A stretch of 64,000 bases of DNA from Clostridium brassicae. Its GTDB lineage: Bacteria > Bacillota > Clostridia > Clostridiales > Clostridiaceae. The notes beneath the pieces were generated by a model, which did not search any database, was not told where the DNA came from, and saw only the letters and a program-made list of their open reading frames with translations. Numbering within the stretch: position 1 is the first letter of the stretch; the number at the start of each line of letters is the position of its first letter. The position numbers and the translations under genes were made by a program. This document shows, one piece after another, positions 19,649 to 29,082 of the stretch. Location: positions 248,001 through 312,000 of the forward strand of contig NZ_JAPQFJ010000002.1 of NCBI RefSeq assembly GCF_026738875.1. The letters run 5' to 3'.

Positions 19649-20512
19649 ATGGAAAATTATGCAGGATATGATGAAAATTATGATTTAATGGAAAATGATT
19701 TTGTAAAATCTTTCGAACAAATGATTCCCATTATGAAAAAGGCAATTGGTGGAGACACAGTATATGGTATCTATGATAGAGAGAAGTGTTTAAAATTTTA
19801 TAATAACCAAGTTATAAATGCTAAAATGGAACCAGGAATGAAGATCCCTAAAACAATGATAGCGTATGAATGTATGGAAAAAGGAGCAAGTTTAGAAAAA
19901 ATTACTCCTAAAGAAGCTATGGGGATAGCTGTTAAGACATTTGCTTTCCCTGTATTTGATGAAAAACATAATGTTATAGGAAGTGTGGCAATTGCAAAAA
20001 GTCTACATTTGCAAGAAGAAATAAAAGGATATACAGATACTATATTCAATAGTATACAACATTTAACAGAAGCAGTTTCTGAAGTTTCTACTAATGTACA
20101 AGAAGTAGCAGCAGGAACTAATGATATATTAGCTCAGATAATTAATACTAACGAAAGAGCTAAAGGTACTAATGAGATAGTAAATATTATTTCAAATGTA
20201 GCTAAACAAACTAATTTATTAGGATTAAACGCTTCTATAGAGTCTTCAAGGGCGGGTGAATTCGGAAAAGGTTTTGGAGTGGTAGCTACGGAAATAAGAA
20301 AGCTAGCAGTATCAAGTAGAGATTCTGCAAAAGAAATATCAGACAGACTTGAAGGGATTAGAAACTCAATAGAGTCAGTTACAGAAAAAATTAATAAAAG
20401 CAATGATTCTTTTCAAACTCAAGTAGGTACTATAGAAGAAATTTCTGCTTTTATACAAGAATTAAATAGTTTAGCTATAAATTTAATGGAAAAAACAACA
20501 GATTTAGTTTAG
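19649..20512 (+). CDS. Soluble methyl-accepting chemotaxis-like signalling protein
   Basis: A 287-residue protein without membrane helices. Residues 1-140 form a small sensor-like domain (with KEAMGIAVKTFAFPVFDE and VIGSVAIAKSL, PAS-like). Residues 150-287 are a shortened chemoreceptor coiled coil carrying the hairpin-tip-like segment KQTNLLGLNASIESSRAGE and FGVVATEIRKLA. In classical receptors the tip reads NLLALNAAIEAARAGE, so the tip is recognisable but changed. The start at 19649 follows GGGGTG; the frame upstream to 19571 runs through the murB terminator. Signal and partner are unknown. Confidence 0.82.
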   Translation: MENYAGYDENYDLMENDFVKSFEQMIPIMKKAIGGDTVYGIYDREKCLKFYNNQVINAKMEPGMKIPKTMIAYECMEKGASLEKITPKEAMGIAVKTFAFPVFDEKHNVIGSVAIAKSLHLQEEIKGYTDTIFNSIQHLTEAVSEVSTNVQEVAAGTNDILAQIINTNERAKGTNEIVNIISNVAKQTNLLGLNASIESSRAGEFGKGFGVVATEIRKLAVSSRDSAKEISDRLEGIRNSIESVTEKINKSNDSFQTQVGTIEEISAFIQELNSLAINLMEKTTDLV

Positions 20513-20544
20513 TATGATAGAACTTAAATTTTAACCATAATATC

Positions 20545-20585
20545 AAAGAGGTAGAAACCAGCAAAGCTGAATTTTGCCTCTTTTT
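20545..20585 (+). terminator. Terminator after the chemoreceptor-like gene
   Basis: AAAGAGG (20545-20551) pairs with CCTCTTT (20577-20583), extended by wobble pairs, and ends in a T run. Confidence 0.8.
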
Positions 20586-20640
20586 ACGTTGGAAAAATGG
20601 TACAAGCTATAAAGTAAGTACACATTTTATTATAAATTCG

Positions 20641-20649
20641 TGTTATAAT
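20641..20649 (+). promoter_or_regulatory. Extended -10 promoter of rapZ-yvcK-whiA
   Basis: TGTTATAAT: a perfect TATAAT (20644-20649) with a TGN extension; no convincing -35 box 17 bases upstream. Confidence 0.5.
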
Positions 20650-20686
20650 AAAAAAATAAAGCTGTATTAATACAGGAGGAATGGTT

Positions 20687-21568
20687 ATGAGATTTGTTAT
20701 TGTTACAGGGTTATCAGGAGCTGGTAAAAGCCAAGCAATTAAAAGTTTAGAGGATCTAGGATATTTTTGTATAGATAATTTACCACCAACTTTGATGGCT
20801 AAATTTGCAGAAGCATGCTATCAAACAGATGGAAAAATAGATAAAATTGCTCTTGTTATAGATATAAGAGGTGGAGAATTTTTTGATGATCTTTTTGAAA
20901 ACTTGAAATATTTAAAAGAAAATCAATATGAATATGAAATATTATTTTTAGATGCAAGTGATAAGGTTCTTGTAAAAAGATATAAAGAATCAAGAAGAAA
21001 ACATCCATTAGCTCCAGAGGGTAGAATACTTCAAGGCATAGAGCTTGAAAGGAAAAGGCTTGAAGAGGTAAAAAATAAAGCTACAAATATAATAGATACA
21101 TCTAATATGTCTACAAGACAATTGAGGGATAGGATATCAAGAATATATGCAGATGAAGATCAGATAGAAAATCTCATGATAACAGTTTTATCTTTTGGAT
21201 TTAAATATGGAATACCTGTAGATGCAGATTTAGTTTTTGATGTAAGATTTTTACCAAATCCGTTTTATATACCAGATTTGAAAGAGTTTTCAGGTAATGA
21301 TAAACAAGTTAGGGATTATGTTTTAAGTTTTAAAGAGACTAACAAATTTATTGAAAAATTATCTGACATGCTTGAATTTTTAATACCTAACTATATAAAA
21401 GAGGGAAAAAGGCAGCTTATAATAGGTATAGGTTGTACTGGAGGAAGACATCGTTCTGTTGCTATTACAAATGCTATTTATGATAAGTTACTTGATAAGG
21501 ATCATAAAGTAACTAAAGAGCATAGAGATATTAATGAAGATATGAAAAAAGGTGGAATAAAATTATGA
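20687..21568 (+). CDS. rapZ: RNase adapter / nucleotide-binding protein RapZ (YvcJ)
   Basis: A 293-residue P-loop protein with [10 protein letters not shown] at residues 8-17, the [14 protein letters not shown] segment in the middle and the C-terminal [12 protein letters not shown] motif. E. coli RapZ guides small-RNA decay; Bacillus YvcJ binds and hydrolyses GTP and affects competence. The operon with yvcK and whiA is typical of Gram-positives. The ATG at 20687 is preferred because AGGAGG (20674-20679) is seven bases before it but only one base before the ATG at 20681. Confidence 0.95.
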   Translation: MRFVIVTGLSGAGKSQAIKSLEDLGYFCIDNLPPTLMAKFAEACYQTDGKIDKIALVIDIRGGEFFDDLFENLKYLKENQYEYEILFLDASDKVLVKRYKESRRKHPLAPEGRILQGIELERKRLEEVKNKATNIIDTSNMSTRQLRDRISRIYADEDQIENLMITVLSFGFKYGIPVDADLVFDVRFLPNPFYIPDLKEFSGNDKQVRDYVLSFKETNKFIEKLSDMLEFLIPNYIKEGKRQLIIGIGCTGGRHRSVAITNAIYDKLLDKDHKVTKEHRDINEDMKKGGIKL

Positions 21569-22902
21569 AACTAATACAATGGCTTAAACCAAATATAAGG
21601 GTTAAAAGGTGGATTGCACTTGGAGCCATGGGGATTTTGTTTATAGTTTTTGCTGCGGTAGAATTTTTTAATAGAACAGATTTAAATACAAAATACACAT
21701 TTTTTTATATTTTCCTAATAATTTGTGGCATTTTTATATTATATATTTCAATTGCACAGGGAATACATTCAATAATGTCCTTGATTAATAAAGGATATTT
21801 AAGTATATCATTAGATTCTAATAAGCTAGAAAATTTAATATATGAAAAAAGATTATTAGTAAAAGGTCCTAAAGTTGTTGCTATAGGTGGAGGAACGGGG
21901 CTTTCAACAATGCTACGAGGTATTAAATATTATACTTCTAATATTACAGCTATAGTAACAGTTGGAGATGATGGAGGAAGTTCTGGAAGTTTAAGAGAGG
22001 AGTTAGGAATACTTCCTCCAGGTGATATTAGAAACTGTATACTAGCTTTAGCTGATACAGAACCTTTAATGGAGGAGCTACTACAATATAGATTTAAGGA
22101 TGGGAATTTAAAAAATCAAAGTTTTGGAAATTTATTTTTAGCTGCTATGGATGGTGTATCTAATAATTTTGAAGAAGCTGTTCAAAAAATGAGTTCTGTT
22201 CTTGCTGTAACGGGAAGAGTTTTACCAGTTACTCTAGATGATATGATATTAAAGGCTGAATTAGAGAATGGTGTTATAGTAGAAGGTGAATCTAATATTC
22301 CTAAACAATGTATAACACAGAAGAGCAAAATAAAAAGACTTTTTATTGAACCAGAGGATGCGAAAGCGCTTCAAGAGGCAGTAGATGCAATAAATGAAGC
22401 GGATGCAGTGATTTTGGGGCCAGGGAGTCTCTATACTAGTGTAATACCTAACCTTCTAGTTAAAGATATTGGCAAAGCTTTGAAAAAGAGTAAAGCGATA
22501 AAAATATATATTTCCAATATTATGACTCAAGAAGGTGAAACAGATGGTTACGGGGTTGCAGAGCATATTCAAGCTATATATAGTCATTGTGGGCATGGAA
22601 TAATAGACTATGTAGCAACTAATACTGAAATAATAGACAATAAATTGAAAGAAAAATATTTGGAACAAAATGCAAAACAAGTAGTAGTAGATGAAGATAA
22701 AATTAATAAATTAAATGTAAAAGTTGTAGAAGGAGACTTTATAACTATAAATAAAGGATTTATCAGACATGATCCAGATAAATTGGCTAAATTGTTAATG
22801 GAAATAATCATGGATAAAAAATTACTATATGACAAAAAGAAGATAATAGAATATTTTTATTTGTCTCAAAGAATAAAAGAAAAAAAGAAATGTAAGGAGT
22901 AG
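21565..22902 (+). CDS. yvcK: Gluconeogenesis factor YvcK
   Basis: A 445-residue protein of the CofD/YvcK family. Two membrane helices (residues 17-35 and 43-65) precede the nucleotide-sugar-binding Rossmann-like domain, marked by [31 protein letters not shown] and [15 protein letters not shown]. Bacillus YvcK lacks the membrane part and is needed for growth on gluconeogenic carbon sources and for PBP1 placement. Membrane-anchored forms are common in Clostridia. It overlaps rapZ by four bases. Confidence 0.92.
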   Translation: MKLIQWLKPNIRVKRWIALGAMGILFIVFAAVEFFNRTDLNTKYTFFYIFLIICGIFILYISIAQGIHSIMSLINKGYLSISLDSNKLENLIYEKRLLVKGPKVVAIGGGTGLSTMLRGIKYYTSNITAIVTVGDDGGSSGSLREELGILPPGDIRNCILALADTEPLMEELLQYRFKDGNLKNQSFGNLFLAAMDGVSNNFEEAVQKMSSVLAVTGRVLPVTLDDMILKAELENGVIVEGESNIPKQCITQKSKIKRLFIEPEDAKALQEAVDAINEADAVILGPGSLYTSVIPNLLVKDIGKALKKSKAIKIYISNIMTQEGETDGYGVAEHIQAIYSHCGHGIIDYVATNTEIIDNKLKEKYLEQNAKQVVVDEDKINKLNVKVVEGDFITINKGFIRHDPDKLAKLLMEIIMDKKLLYDKKKIIEYFYLSQRIKEKKKCKE

Positions 22903-22909
22903 AAGCAAT

Positions 22910-23863
22910 ATGTCATTTTCTTCAAAAGTAAAGAATGAGATTTGTAGATATGTAGAATTTACTAAACAGGAAGCTACTGCTTTGCTATCAGGGATAATGA
23001 AGGTGAGCGGCACTTTAGGATTTGGTGGAGATAAAAAAATTAACTTTAGAATAACTACAGAAAATCCGGCTATTGCAAGACTTGTGTTTAAATTGTTAAA
23101 AGAACATTTTAATATTCATGCAAAGCTTTTTGTTAAAAAAAGTAATTCATTGAAAAAGAATAATATTTATTTGGTTATGATATCACACGAAATGGGAGCC
23201 AAAGAATTACTAAATGAAGTTGGAGTATTAGGTGAAGAAAACGACATGATTTTATTGGAATACAGTATTTTAGATAAAGTTATTCCTACAGATACATGTA
23301 AAAGGTTATTTATAAGAGGTGTTTTTTTAGGCGGTGGAAGTATAAGCAACCCTGAGAAAACTTATCATTTAGAATTTGTTACTCATCATGAAGATTATGC
23401 TAATGAATTCAGCAATCTTATTAATACTTATGGTTTAAATTCAAAAGTTATTCAAAGAAAAAGTAGCTATGTTATCTATATAAAAGAAGGAGAACAAATT
23501 GTTGATTTACTTAATATAATAGGAGCTCATGAATCTTTATTAGAACTTGAAAATGTTAGAATAATGAAAGAAATGAGGAATAATATAAATAGATTAGTTA
23601 ATTGTGAAACTGCTAATTTAAGTAAGACAGTTAATGCAGCAGTTAGGCAAATTGAAAGTATAAAACTTATTCAACATGAAATAGGTTTTCAAAGGTTACC
23701 TAAAAACTTGAGAGAAATTGCAGAACTTAGATTAGAATATCCTAATGAATCTTTAAAAGAACTAGGACAAATGCTCGAACCACCAGTTGGAAAATCTGGA
23801 GTTAATCATAGGCTTAGAAGAATAGAAAAGATAGCAGAGGAATTAAGAAAAGAAGGAAAGTAG
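22910..23863 (+). CDS. whiA: DNA-binding protein WhiA
   Basis: A 317-residue protein with a degenerate LAGLIDADG homing-endonuclease fold (RLFIRGVFLGGGSISNPEK near residue 130) and a C-terminal helix-turn-helix (ESLKELGQMLEPPVGKSGVN). In Streptomyces it controls sporulation, in Bacillus it affects division and chromosome segregation. It is the third gene of the conserved rapZ-yvcK-whiA operon, seven bases after yvcK. Confidence 0.95.
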   Translation: MSFSSKVKNEICRYVEFTKQEATALLSGIMKVSGTLGFGGDKKINFRITTENPAIARLVFKLLKEHFNIHAKLFVKKSNSLKKNNIYLVMISHEMGAKELLNEVGVLGEENDMILLEYSILDKVIPTDTCKRLFIRGVFLGGGSISNPEKTYHLEFVTHHEDYANEFSNLINTYGLNSKVIQRKSSYVIYIKEGEQIVDLLNIIGAHESLLELENVRIMKEMRNNINRLVNCETANLSKTVNAAVRQIESIKLIQHEIGFQRLPKNLREIAELRLEYPNESLKELGQMLEPPVGKSGVNHRLRRIEKIAEELRKEGK

Positions 23864-23871
23864 GTATATAT

Positions 23872-25170
23872 ATGACTAAGCATCAAGAAATAATAAAGTA
23901 CATATCCAATTTAAATGTTGGAACTAAGATATCAGTGAGAAGTATAGCAAATGAACTTAAAGTAAGTGATGGAACAGCATATAGAGCAATAAAAGATGCA
24001 GAATCCTTAGGGATTGTATCTACTATACCAAGAGTTGGTACTGTAAGAATTGAAAAAGTTCAAAAAAAGAATATAGAGTCTTTAAGTTATGCCGAAGTTG
24101 TTAGTATTGTAGATGGTACTTTAATTGGAGGTAAGGATGGTATACATAAGAGATTAAAAAAGTTTATAATGGGTGGAATGCAACTAAATGAAGCTATGAA
24201 ATATATTGATCCCGGTTCTTTACTTATTGTAGGAAATAGAGAAGATATACAAAAGGTTGCTTTAGAAAATGAATGTGCTGTTTTAATAACAGGCGGTTTA
24301 AAGTGTAGTGATTCAATAAAAAAATTAGGAGATGAAAAGCATCTTCCTATAATATCAACAACTTATGATAGTTTTACGGTTGCAAGTATTATAAATAAAG
24401 CTATATCAGAAAGCTTAATAAAAAAAGATATTATTCTTGTTGAAGATATTATGAAGGGAAACATAAAATATTTAAAAATTGATGATAATGTAGAAAAATT
24501 AAAAAAGATGATTAAACAAGTAAAACATCAAAGATATCCAGTAGTAGATTCTCAAATGAATGTAGTAGGAATTGTAACTATAAAAGATTTACCTAATGAT
24601 GGTAATGATGATATTACAATAGGAAAATTGATGTCTAAGGAACCTATTACGGTTACTCCAAAGACTACAGTATCTTATACTGCACATATTATGGGTTGGG
24701 AAGATATTGAGCTTTGTCCTGTAGTAGAAGGAAAAAAACTAATAGGAGTTGTTGGGCGACAAGATGTTATAAAAGCGCTTCAATATGCATCTAGACAACC
24801 TCAAGTTGGAGAAACATTAGAAGATTTAATACTTAAAAATTTTAGGTATGAGGCTAAAGATAATAAGATGGATTTTACAGGTAAAATAATACCAGAAATG
24901 CTTGATCAATTAGGAACTGCTTCATGGAGTTCGTTAAATATGCTATTATCGACTATAGGAATTATGACATTAAGACATAAAAACAATATAAATATTACTG
25001 TAGATAGTGTAATGACATACTTTATGAAACCAGTTCAAATGGATAGTGTTATAAATATATGTTCAGAGATAATTGATATGGGAAGAAGTTTTTGTAAGGT
25101 AGAGATTAATATGTATAAAAAGAAAGATTTAATTGCAAAAGCTCTTATTTCTGCTAAAATGGTTAAATAA
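23872..25170 (+). CDS. HTH-DRTGG-CBS-hotdog regulator (YtoI-like)
   Basis: A 432-residue protein with a winged-helix N-terminus (IANELKVSDGTAYRAIKDAE, residues 20-45), a DRTGG domain (70-190, IVDGTLIGGKDG, ITGGLKCSD), two CBS repeats (195-310, QRYPVVDSQMNVVGIVTI, ELCPVVEGKKLIGVVG) and a hotdog-fold end. The same order is seen in Bacillus YtoI. CBS pairs usually sense adenine nucleotides, so this is probably a nucleotide-responsive transcription factor. Target genes are unknown. It starts eight bases after whiA and may belong to the same transcript. Confidence 0.85.
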   Translation: MTKHQEIIKYISNLNVGTKISVRSIANELKVSDGTAYRAIKDAESLGIVSTIPRVGTVRIEKVQKKNIESLSYAEVVSIVDGTLIGGKDGIHKRLKKFIMGGMQLNEAMKYIDPGSLLIVGNREDIQKVALENECAVLITGGLKCSDSIKKLGDEKHLPIISTTYDSFTVASIINKAISESLIKKDIILVEDIMKGNIKYLKIDDNVEKLKKMIKQVKHQRYPVVDSQMNVVGIVTIKDLPNDGNDDITIGKLMSKEPITVTPKTTVSYTAHIMGWEDIELCPVVEGKKLIGVVGRQDVIKALQYASRQPQVGETLEDLILKNFRYEAKDNKMDFTGKIIPEMLDQLGTASWSSLNMLLSTIGIMTLRHKNNINITVDSVMTYFMKPVQMDSVINICSEIIDMGRSFCKVEINMYKKKDLIAKALISAKMVK

Positions 25171-25194
25171 TAATTTATATTATAAGGGGATGAA

Positions 25195-25494
25195 ATGTTT
25201 ATGTTTACTCACATTGTATTTTTTAAGCTAAGAGAATCTACTCCTGAGAATGTTGAAAAGGCTAAAAATATACTTGAATCTATGAGTGGAAAAATTCCAC
25301 AGCTAAAGAAAGTTGAAGTTGGAGTAGATGTAGTTCATTCAGATAGGTCATTTGACTTAGCGCTAATTACTAAATTTAATTCTCATAAGGACATGGATGA
25401 ATATCAAGTGCATCCTTATCATGTAAATGAGGTTTTAAAGCTATTAAAACCGATGCTAGAGAAATCAGCCGCAGTAGATTACACAATGGAATAA
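25195..25494 (+). CDS. Dabb family (stress-responsive alpha/beta barrel) protein
   Basis: A 99-residue ferredoxin-like barrel protein. The THIVFFKLRE start, VEVGVDVVHSDRSFDLALITKF middle and DEYQVHPYHVNEVLK end are the Dabb signature. Family members dimerise; no reaction can be assigned here. AGGGGA precedes the ATG by about five bases. Confidence 0.85.
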   Translation: MFMFTHIVFFKLRESTPENVEKAKNILESMSGKIPQLKKVEVGVDVVHSDRSFDLALITKFNSHKDMDEYQVHPYHVNEVLKLLKPMLEKSAAVDYTME

Positions 25495-25518
25495 TATTAC
25501 GACTTAATAATGGATAAC

Positions 25519-25764
25519 GGCAGAGGAATAGGTTTTCTAAATATATGTAGTTATCCATTAAACCTTCAGCACGCAAAGAAGTACTAAAGGCGTAGCCTTC
25601 TAAAAATTCTACCCTCACTATATGTCATCCATGACGCAGTTCGGCTGCAGAAGTCCATTCCTGCAATTACGGATTTTTAGAATTCTACACTTTAAGTACT
25701 TCTAATTGCTACTTCAAAGTTTAATCTGCTAACTACATATATAAGAAAACCTTGTCCCTCTGCC
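25519..25764. repeat. Large imperfect palindrome I (about 246 bp)
   Basis: The outer arms 25519-25553 and 25730-25764 are complementary over about 35 bases with few mismatches (GGCAGAGG ... ATATGTAGTTA). Inside, AGAAGTACTAAAG...TTCTAAAAAT (from 25578) pairs with the strand around 25674-25703, and the centre holds a small CTGCAG-type hairpin. No frame codes. It looks like a fold-back intergenic repeat. Confidence 0.75.
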
Positions 25765-25822
25765 TTGATTTTTTTATAATTAATATAGTTAAAAATGTAT
25801 ATTGGGAAGGAAGAGGAAGACT

Positions 25823-26086
25823 AAAGGATGATTTTCCTCCTACCGTCAGAAAATCTTTAAACTAAAACGCTTTTTCACACTTTCAGTGGTAATATGTATG
25901 TTTATAGCAACTATATTTTAATCTTAAGTTAAATATAACGCCCATAAGATATCGCTTTTAAGAGCTTACTAGCTCTTTTGTTTAAGTCAAAAACAAAGCT
26001 GATAATGAAAAATTAATTTTTCATTATGAGCTTATTCTTTTACTTAATTCAAAGATTTTCTGACACTAGGAGGAAAGTCCTCCTTT
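25823..26086. repeat. Large imperfect palindrome II (about 264 bp)
   Basis: Arms 25823-25858 and 26051-26086 are complementary over 36 bases with about five mismatches (AAAGGA...CCTCCTA...GTCAGAAAATCTTT). The interior contains further hairpins: AAGAGCT/AGCTCTT near 25960-25978, and AAGCT-ATAATGAAAAA paired with TTTTTCATTAT-AGCTT near 25995-26032. No gene is seen between 25495 and 26157. Confidence 0.75.
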
Positions 26087-26157
26087 ACTATTCACTATTC
26101 TCTGTTCATTATTCTATAAAATAATGTTGTGACGCAACATTTTTATATTATGTATAT

Positions 26158-26649
26158 TTATAGATAATATTTGCGTTTCTCAAAAATGAAAGATTTAGAA
26201 CCATCTTTATATACATTTTCTCGATGAAATACAAAACCGCATTTTTCAGTGTAAAAATAGTGATTTCTTTTTGAATAGTCTGGTGTTTCAACAGTCCATT
26301 TATTTGCATCAATATATTTTTCTTCAATATGCTTCCATACTATAGTTCCTAAGTGATTTTTTCTGTATTTTGGATCAATAAATAACATTTCTAAGCTGTA
26401 ATTATTGTTTGGATTAATTCCAATAGTATAAGCCCCAACGATAGTATTATTATAAACTATTTTATAGCTTTCAAAACTTTTATGCTCATTAAGCCATTTA
26501 ATTAAGCTACCGTCATTATATCCTGTAGGACCATCTTCTTTTAAATCAGTGTGCAAAGAAGTATCTTCATTAAATGCTGAAGTCATTATTTCTGTTAGTA
26601 TCCTATAATCAATAGGAGATATCTTTAAATATACTATCTTATCATTCAT
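26158..26649 (-). CDS. GNAT family N-acetyltransferase
   Basis: A 163-residue single-domain acetyltransferase. The acetyl-CoA-binding region is visible as LEMLFIDPKYRKNHLGTIVW near residues 88-107, followed by WTVETPDYSKRNHYFYTEKC and GFVFHREN, the usual end of the fold. The substrate cannot be told. AAGGGGCT lies before its start at 26649. A TGATATAAT extended -10 on the minus strand (26708-26716 on the plus strand) is a possible promoter. Confidence 0.88.
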   Translation of the reverse strand: MNDKIVYLKISPIDYRILTEIMTSAFNEDTSLHTDLKEDGPTGYNDGSLIKWLNEHKSFESYKIVYNNTIVGAYTIGINPNNNYSLEMLFIDPKYRKNHLGTIVWKHIEEKYIDANKWTVETPDYSKRNHYFYTEKCGFVFHRENVYKDGSKSFIFEKRKYYL

Positions 26650-26881
26650 ATTTAGCCCCTTAAGTATTTTACAAATGTGTATGAAAATATAATTTATTTA
26701 TATACTAATTATATCATTTAATACTGTTTTAAAAAATTTATAAATTTATTATAATAAACAATGGTCTAAAACATAGTCTATTTTAACAAAGTGTAATTTT
26801 TATTGATGTTTATGAAAGTAATATTAATAAAATAATATTAAAAATGAGCATAAATTATTAAATTAACAAATAAAACAAATT

Positions 26882-26914
26882 ACAATTGACAAATTGTGAT
26901 GTTATCATTATAAT
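26882..26914 (+). promoter_or_regulatory. Consensus promoter of asnA with palindrome on the -35 box
   Basis: TTGACA (26886-26891), exactly 17 bases, TATAAT (26909-26914). The dyad ACAATT-GACA-AATTGT (26882-26897) covers the -35 box and is a plausible repressor site. The leader to the start codon is about 60 bases, too short for a T-box. The rest of 26650-26881 is AT-rich with nothing else visible. Confidence 0.85.
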
Positions 26915-26981
26915 AATTATTAAATTATCAATTAAAAGGTGGCTATTAATTATAGAATTTGAAAGGGGAGTTTGTAATTAT

Positions 26982-27995
26982 ATGATAAAAAAATTTGTAG
27001 TTCCAGAGGGATATAGGTCAAGTTTAGATTTAAGAAAAACAGAAATAGCTATAAAAAGTGTTAAAGATTTTTTCGAGGTAGAGCTTGCTAAAAAATTAAA
27101 CCTAATAAGAGTATCGGCACCTCTTTTTGTAAAAACTAATTCAGGAATGAATGATAATTTAAATGGAATAGAAAGACCAGTTGCGTTTGATGCTTTAGAA
27201 ATAAAGGATGAAGAAATACAAGTTGTACATTCCCTTGCAAAGTGGAAACGTATGGCTCTTTATAGATATGGCTTTGAACCAGGAGAAGGTTTATATACAG
27301 ATATGAATGCAATTCGTCGTGATGAAGAATTAGATAACATTCATTCTTTATATGTTGATCAATGGGATTGGGAAAAAGTAATTACAAAAGAAGAAAGAAC
27401 AGTAGATATGTTAAAGGCTACTGTAGAGGATATCTATGAAGTATTTAAAAGTACAGAGGACTTCATAAACAAAAAATATCCTCATATCGAAAAGATATTA
27501 CCAGAGAAAATAAGTTTTATAACTTCTCAAGAATTAGAAGACATGTATCCAGGGTTAAGTTCAAAAGAGAGAGAGAATGCAATAGCTGAAGAAAAAGGTG
27601 CAGTTTTTATTATGCAAATAGGTGATGTATTGGCATCAGGAGAAAAGCATGATGGAAGAGCACCAGACTATGACGATTGGAAACTTAATGGAGATATTTT
27701 ATTTTGGTATCCAGTTCTAAATAGTGCGTTGGAACTTTCTTCTATGGGAATAAGAGTTGATAAAGAGGCTCTATTATATCAACTAAAAGCTGAAGATGCT
27801 ACGGATAGAAGAGAGCTTCCATTCCATAAAATGCTTTTAGAAGAAAAACTACCTTTGACAATGGGTGGAGGAATAGGGCAATCAAGAATTTGTATGTTCT
27901 TTTTAAGAAAAGCACATATAGGAGAAGTTCAAGCGTCTATATGGTCTGAAGATGTTATAGAAGATTGTGAAAAACAAGGAATAAGTTTATTATAA
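26982..27995 (+). CDS. asnA: Aspartate-ammonia ligase
   Basis: A 337-residue class II tRNA-synthetase-like enzyme that makes asparagine from aspartate, ammonia and ATP. Family segments are [66 protein letters not shown] and the C-terminal [15 protein letters not shown]. The length is close to E. coli AsnA (330). The start is 26982 after AAAGGGGAG; an open frame continues upstream to a TTG inside the -35 box and is not translated. The gene is alone, under its own strong promoter. Confidence 0.96.
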   Translation: MIKKFVVPEGYRSSLDLRKTEIAIKSVKDFFEVELAKKLNLIRVSAPLFVKTNSGMNDNLNGIERPVAFDALEIKDEEIQVVHSLAKWKRMALYRYGFEPGEGLYTDMNAIRRDEELDNIHSLYVDQWDWEKVITKEERTVDMLKATVEDIYEVFKSTEDFINKKYPHIEKILPEKISFITSQELEDMYPGLSSKERENAIAEEKGAVFIMQIGDVLASGEKHDGRAPDYDDWKLNGDILFWYPVLNSALELSSMGIRVDKEALLYQLKAEDATDRRELPFHKMLLEEKLPLTMGGGIGQSRICMFFLRKAHIGEVQASIWSEDVIEDCEKQGISLL

Positions 27996-28010
27996 TTAAA
28001 AAGTAAAAGC

Positions 28011-28209
28011 TACGATAAATGCTATATTTCTATAAGCCTACTCACTTTGCAAACTAATTCTAAGTCCTAAAAATTTATTATTACTAAAAAATTCAAACTC
28101 GCTATCGCTCAGACATGAATTTTTATTAACATAATAATAAATTTTTAGGGCAAGAATTACTAATTGCTTGTTGAGATGGCTTTTACGAAATATAGCATTT
28201 ATCTTCGTC
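28011..28209. repeat. Large imperfect palindrome III (about 200 bp) after asnA
   Basis: Outer arms ACG-ATAAATGCTATATTTC (28012-28030) and its complement (28187-28209), inner arms CCTAAAAATTTATTATTA (28066-28083) and TAATAATAAATTTTTAGG (about 28132-28149), and a central loop with CTCGCTATCGCTCAG. It begins 16 bases after asnA and could also terminate transcription. The rest to 28368 is AT-rich with no gene. Confidence 0.75.
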
Positions 28210-28368
28210 TAATACTATTTATTTAAATATTTATTATTTAATATAAAATGAGTTAGGTGTCAAATTATTATACATATCTAGAGCATATTATTTTGTGGAT
28301 TTTTTAAATATAAGTCTTGTTACTATATAAGTTAATGTATCTTTTTACTTATAAAATATAATGTTCAT

Positions 28369-29079
28369 CTAGGATTTCTGTCTATTAAAGTAATTTTTAT
28401 ATATTTGTATACTTGAGACTATAATGAATAAAATAAGCAAAAATAATTTATTGTTAAATAGGTATATATATTGTGAAGAAAGGTCTATACCAAAGTTGTT
28501 AGAGAGATAATTCTTTGATATTCCATATATAAAGAATAAAATTATATACGTAAATATTCCTTTACCATGGTAGTTATTAGTACTTATAGAGTATTTTAAA
28601 GGAAGAGGGGCTATAAAAGCATTTTTTTGTAGATCTCTTCTAAATAAGTGCAATGAGCAAAGAACGATAATGCTTATAATTATGAAATTATCTATTGAGG
28701 TAGATAAATCAAAACTAGAACCACTAAAAAATCCTTTTATTATTAGAGGAATAAATAATATTGAGAATGTCAAAATCATATAACTTTGTATAAAATCTAA
28801 CGTTTTATATATAAAGCTTAGATTTAAATTATACTCACTTATGATAGAATCACAAAATTCTTCCAGGTCATTTCCTATAAATGCATTTATATTTTTATTT
28901 TCTATCTGAGCTTGAAGAATCATATCCATGATTTGTTGTAAAGCTTCTTCTTTTTGATAGCTTGTCAAAGTACTATTTTGAATATATTTTACTATGCTTT
29001 TGTAAACCATAGAATTTCTAGGGTTTAATTTTTTTTGTTCTTTTAATCTTAATATTCTAAATTTCCATGTCAATAACAT
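28369..29079 (-). CDS. HAAS-type membrane protein next to a PadR regulator
   Basis: A 236-residue protein. The N-terminal 90 residues are a helical, charged domain (YQKEEALQQIMDMILQAQIE, FIGNDLEEFCDSIISEYN) like the HAAS/DUF1048-DUF1129 modules that accompany PadR repressors. Four hydrophobic segments follow (about 95-115, 128-150, 175-195, 205-225). The start codon lies four bases after the stop of the padR gene, so the two are one operon. The function of the family is not known; membrane stress or export control is a guess. Confidence 0.7.
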   Translation of the reverse strand: MLLTWKFRILRLKEQKKLNPRNSMVYKSIVKYIQNSTLTSYQKEEALQQIMDMILQAQIENKNINAFIGNDLEEFCDSIISEYNLNLSFIYKTLDFIQSYMILTFSILFIPLIIKGFFSGSSFDLSTSIDNFIIISIIVLCSLHLFRRDLQKNAFIAPLPLKYSISTNNYHGKGIFTYIILFFIYGISKNYLSNNFGIDLSSQYIYLFNNKLFLLILFIIVSSIQIYKNYFNRQKS

Positions 29080-29082
29080 AAA

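Noticed and set aside
26886-26981. N-terminal extension of asnA from an upstream TTG
   Set aside because: The TTG is the first half of the -35 box; transcription starts after it, and the family start is at 26982.
26921-26981. T-box or other riboswitch before asnA
   Set aside because: The leader is about 60 bases and shows no T-box sequence, specifier hairpin or terminator.
25519-28209. CRISPR array
   Set aside because: The repeats here are large inverted arms, not regularly spaced short direct repeats; no cas gene is present.
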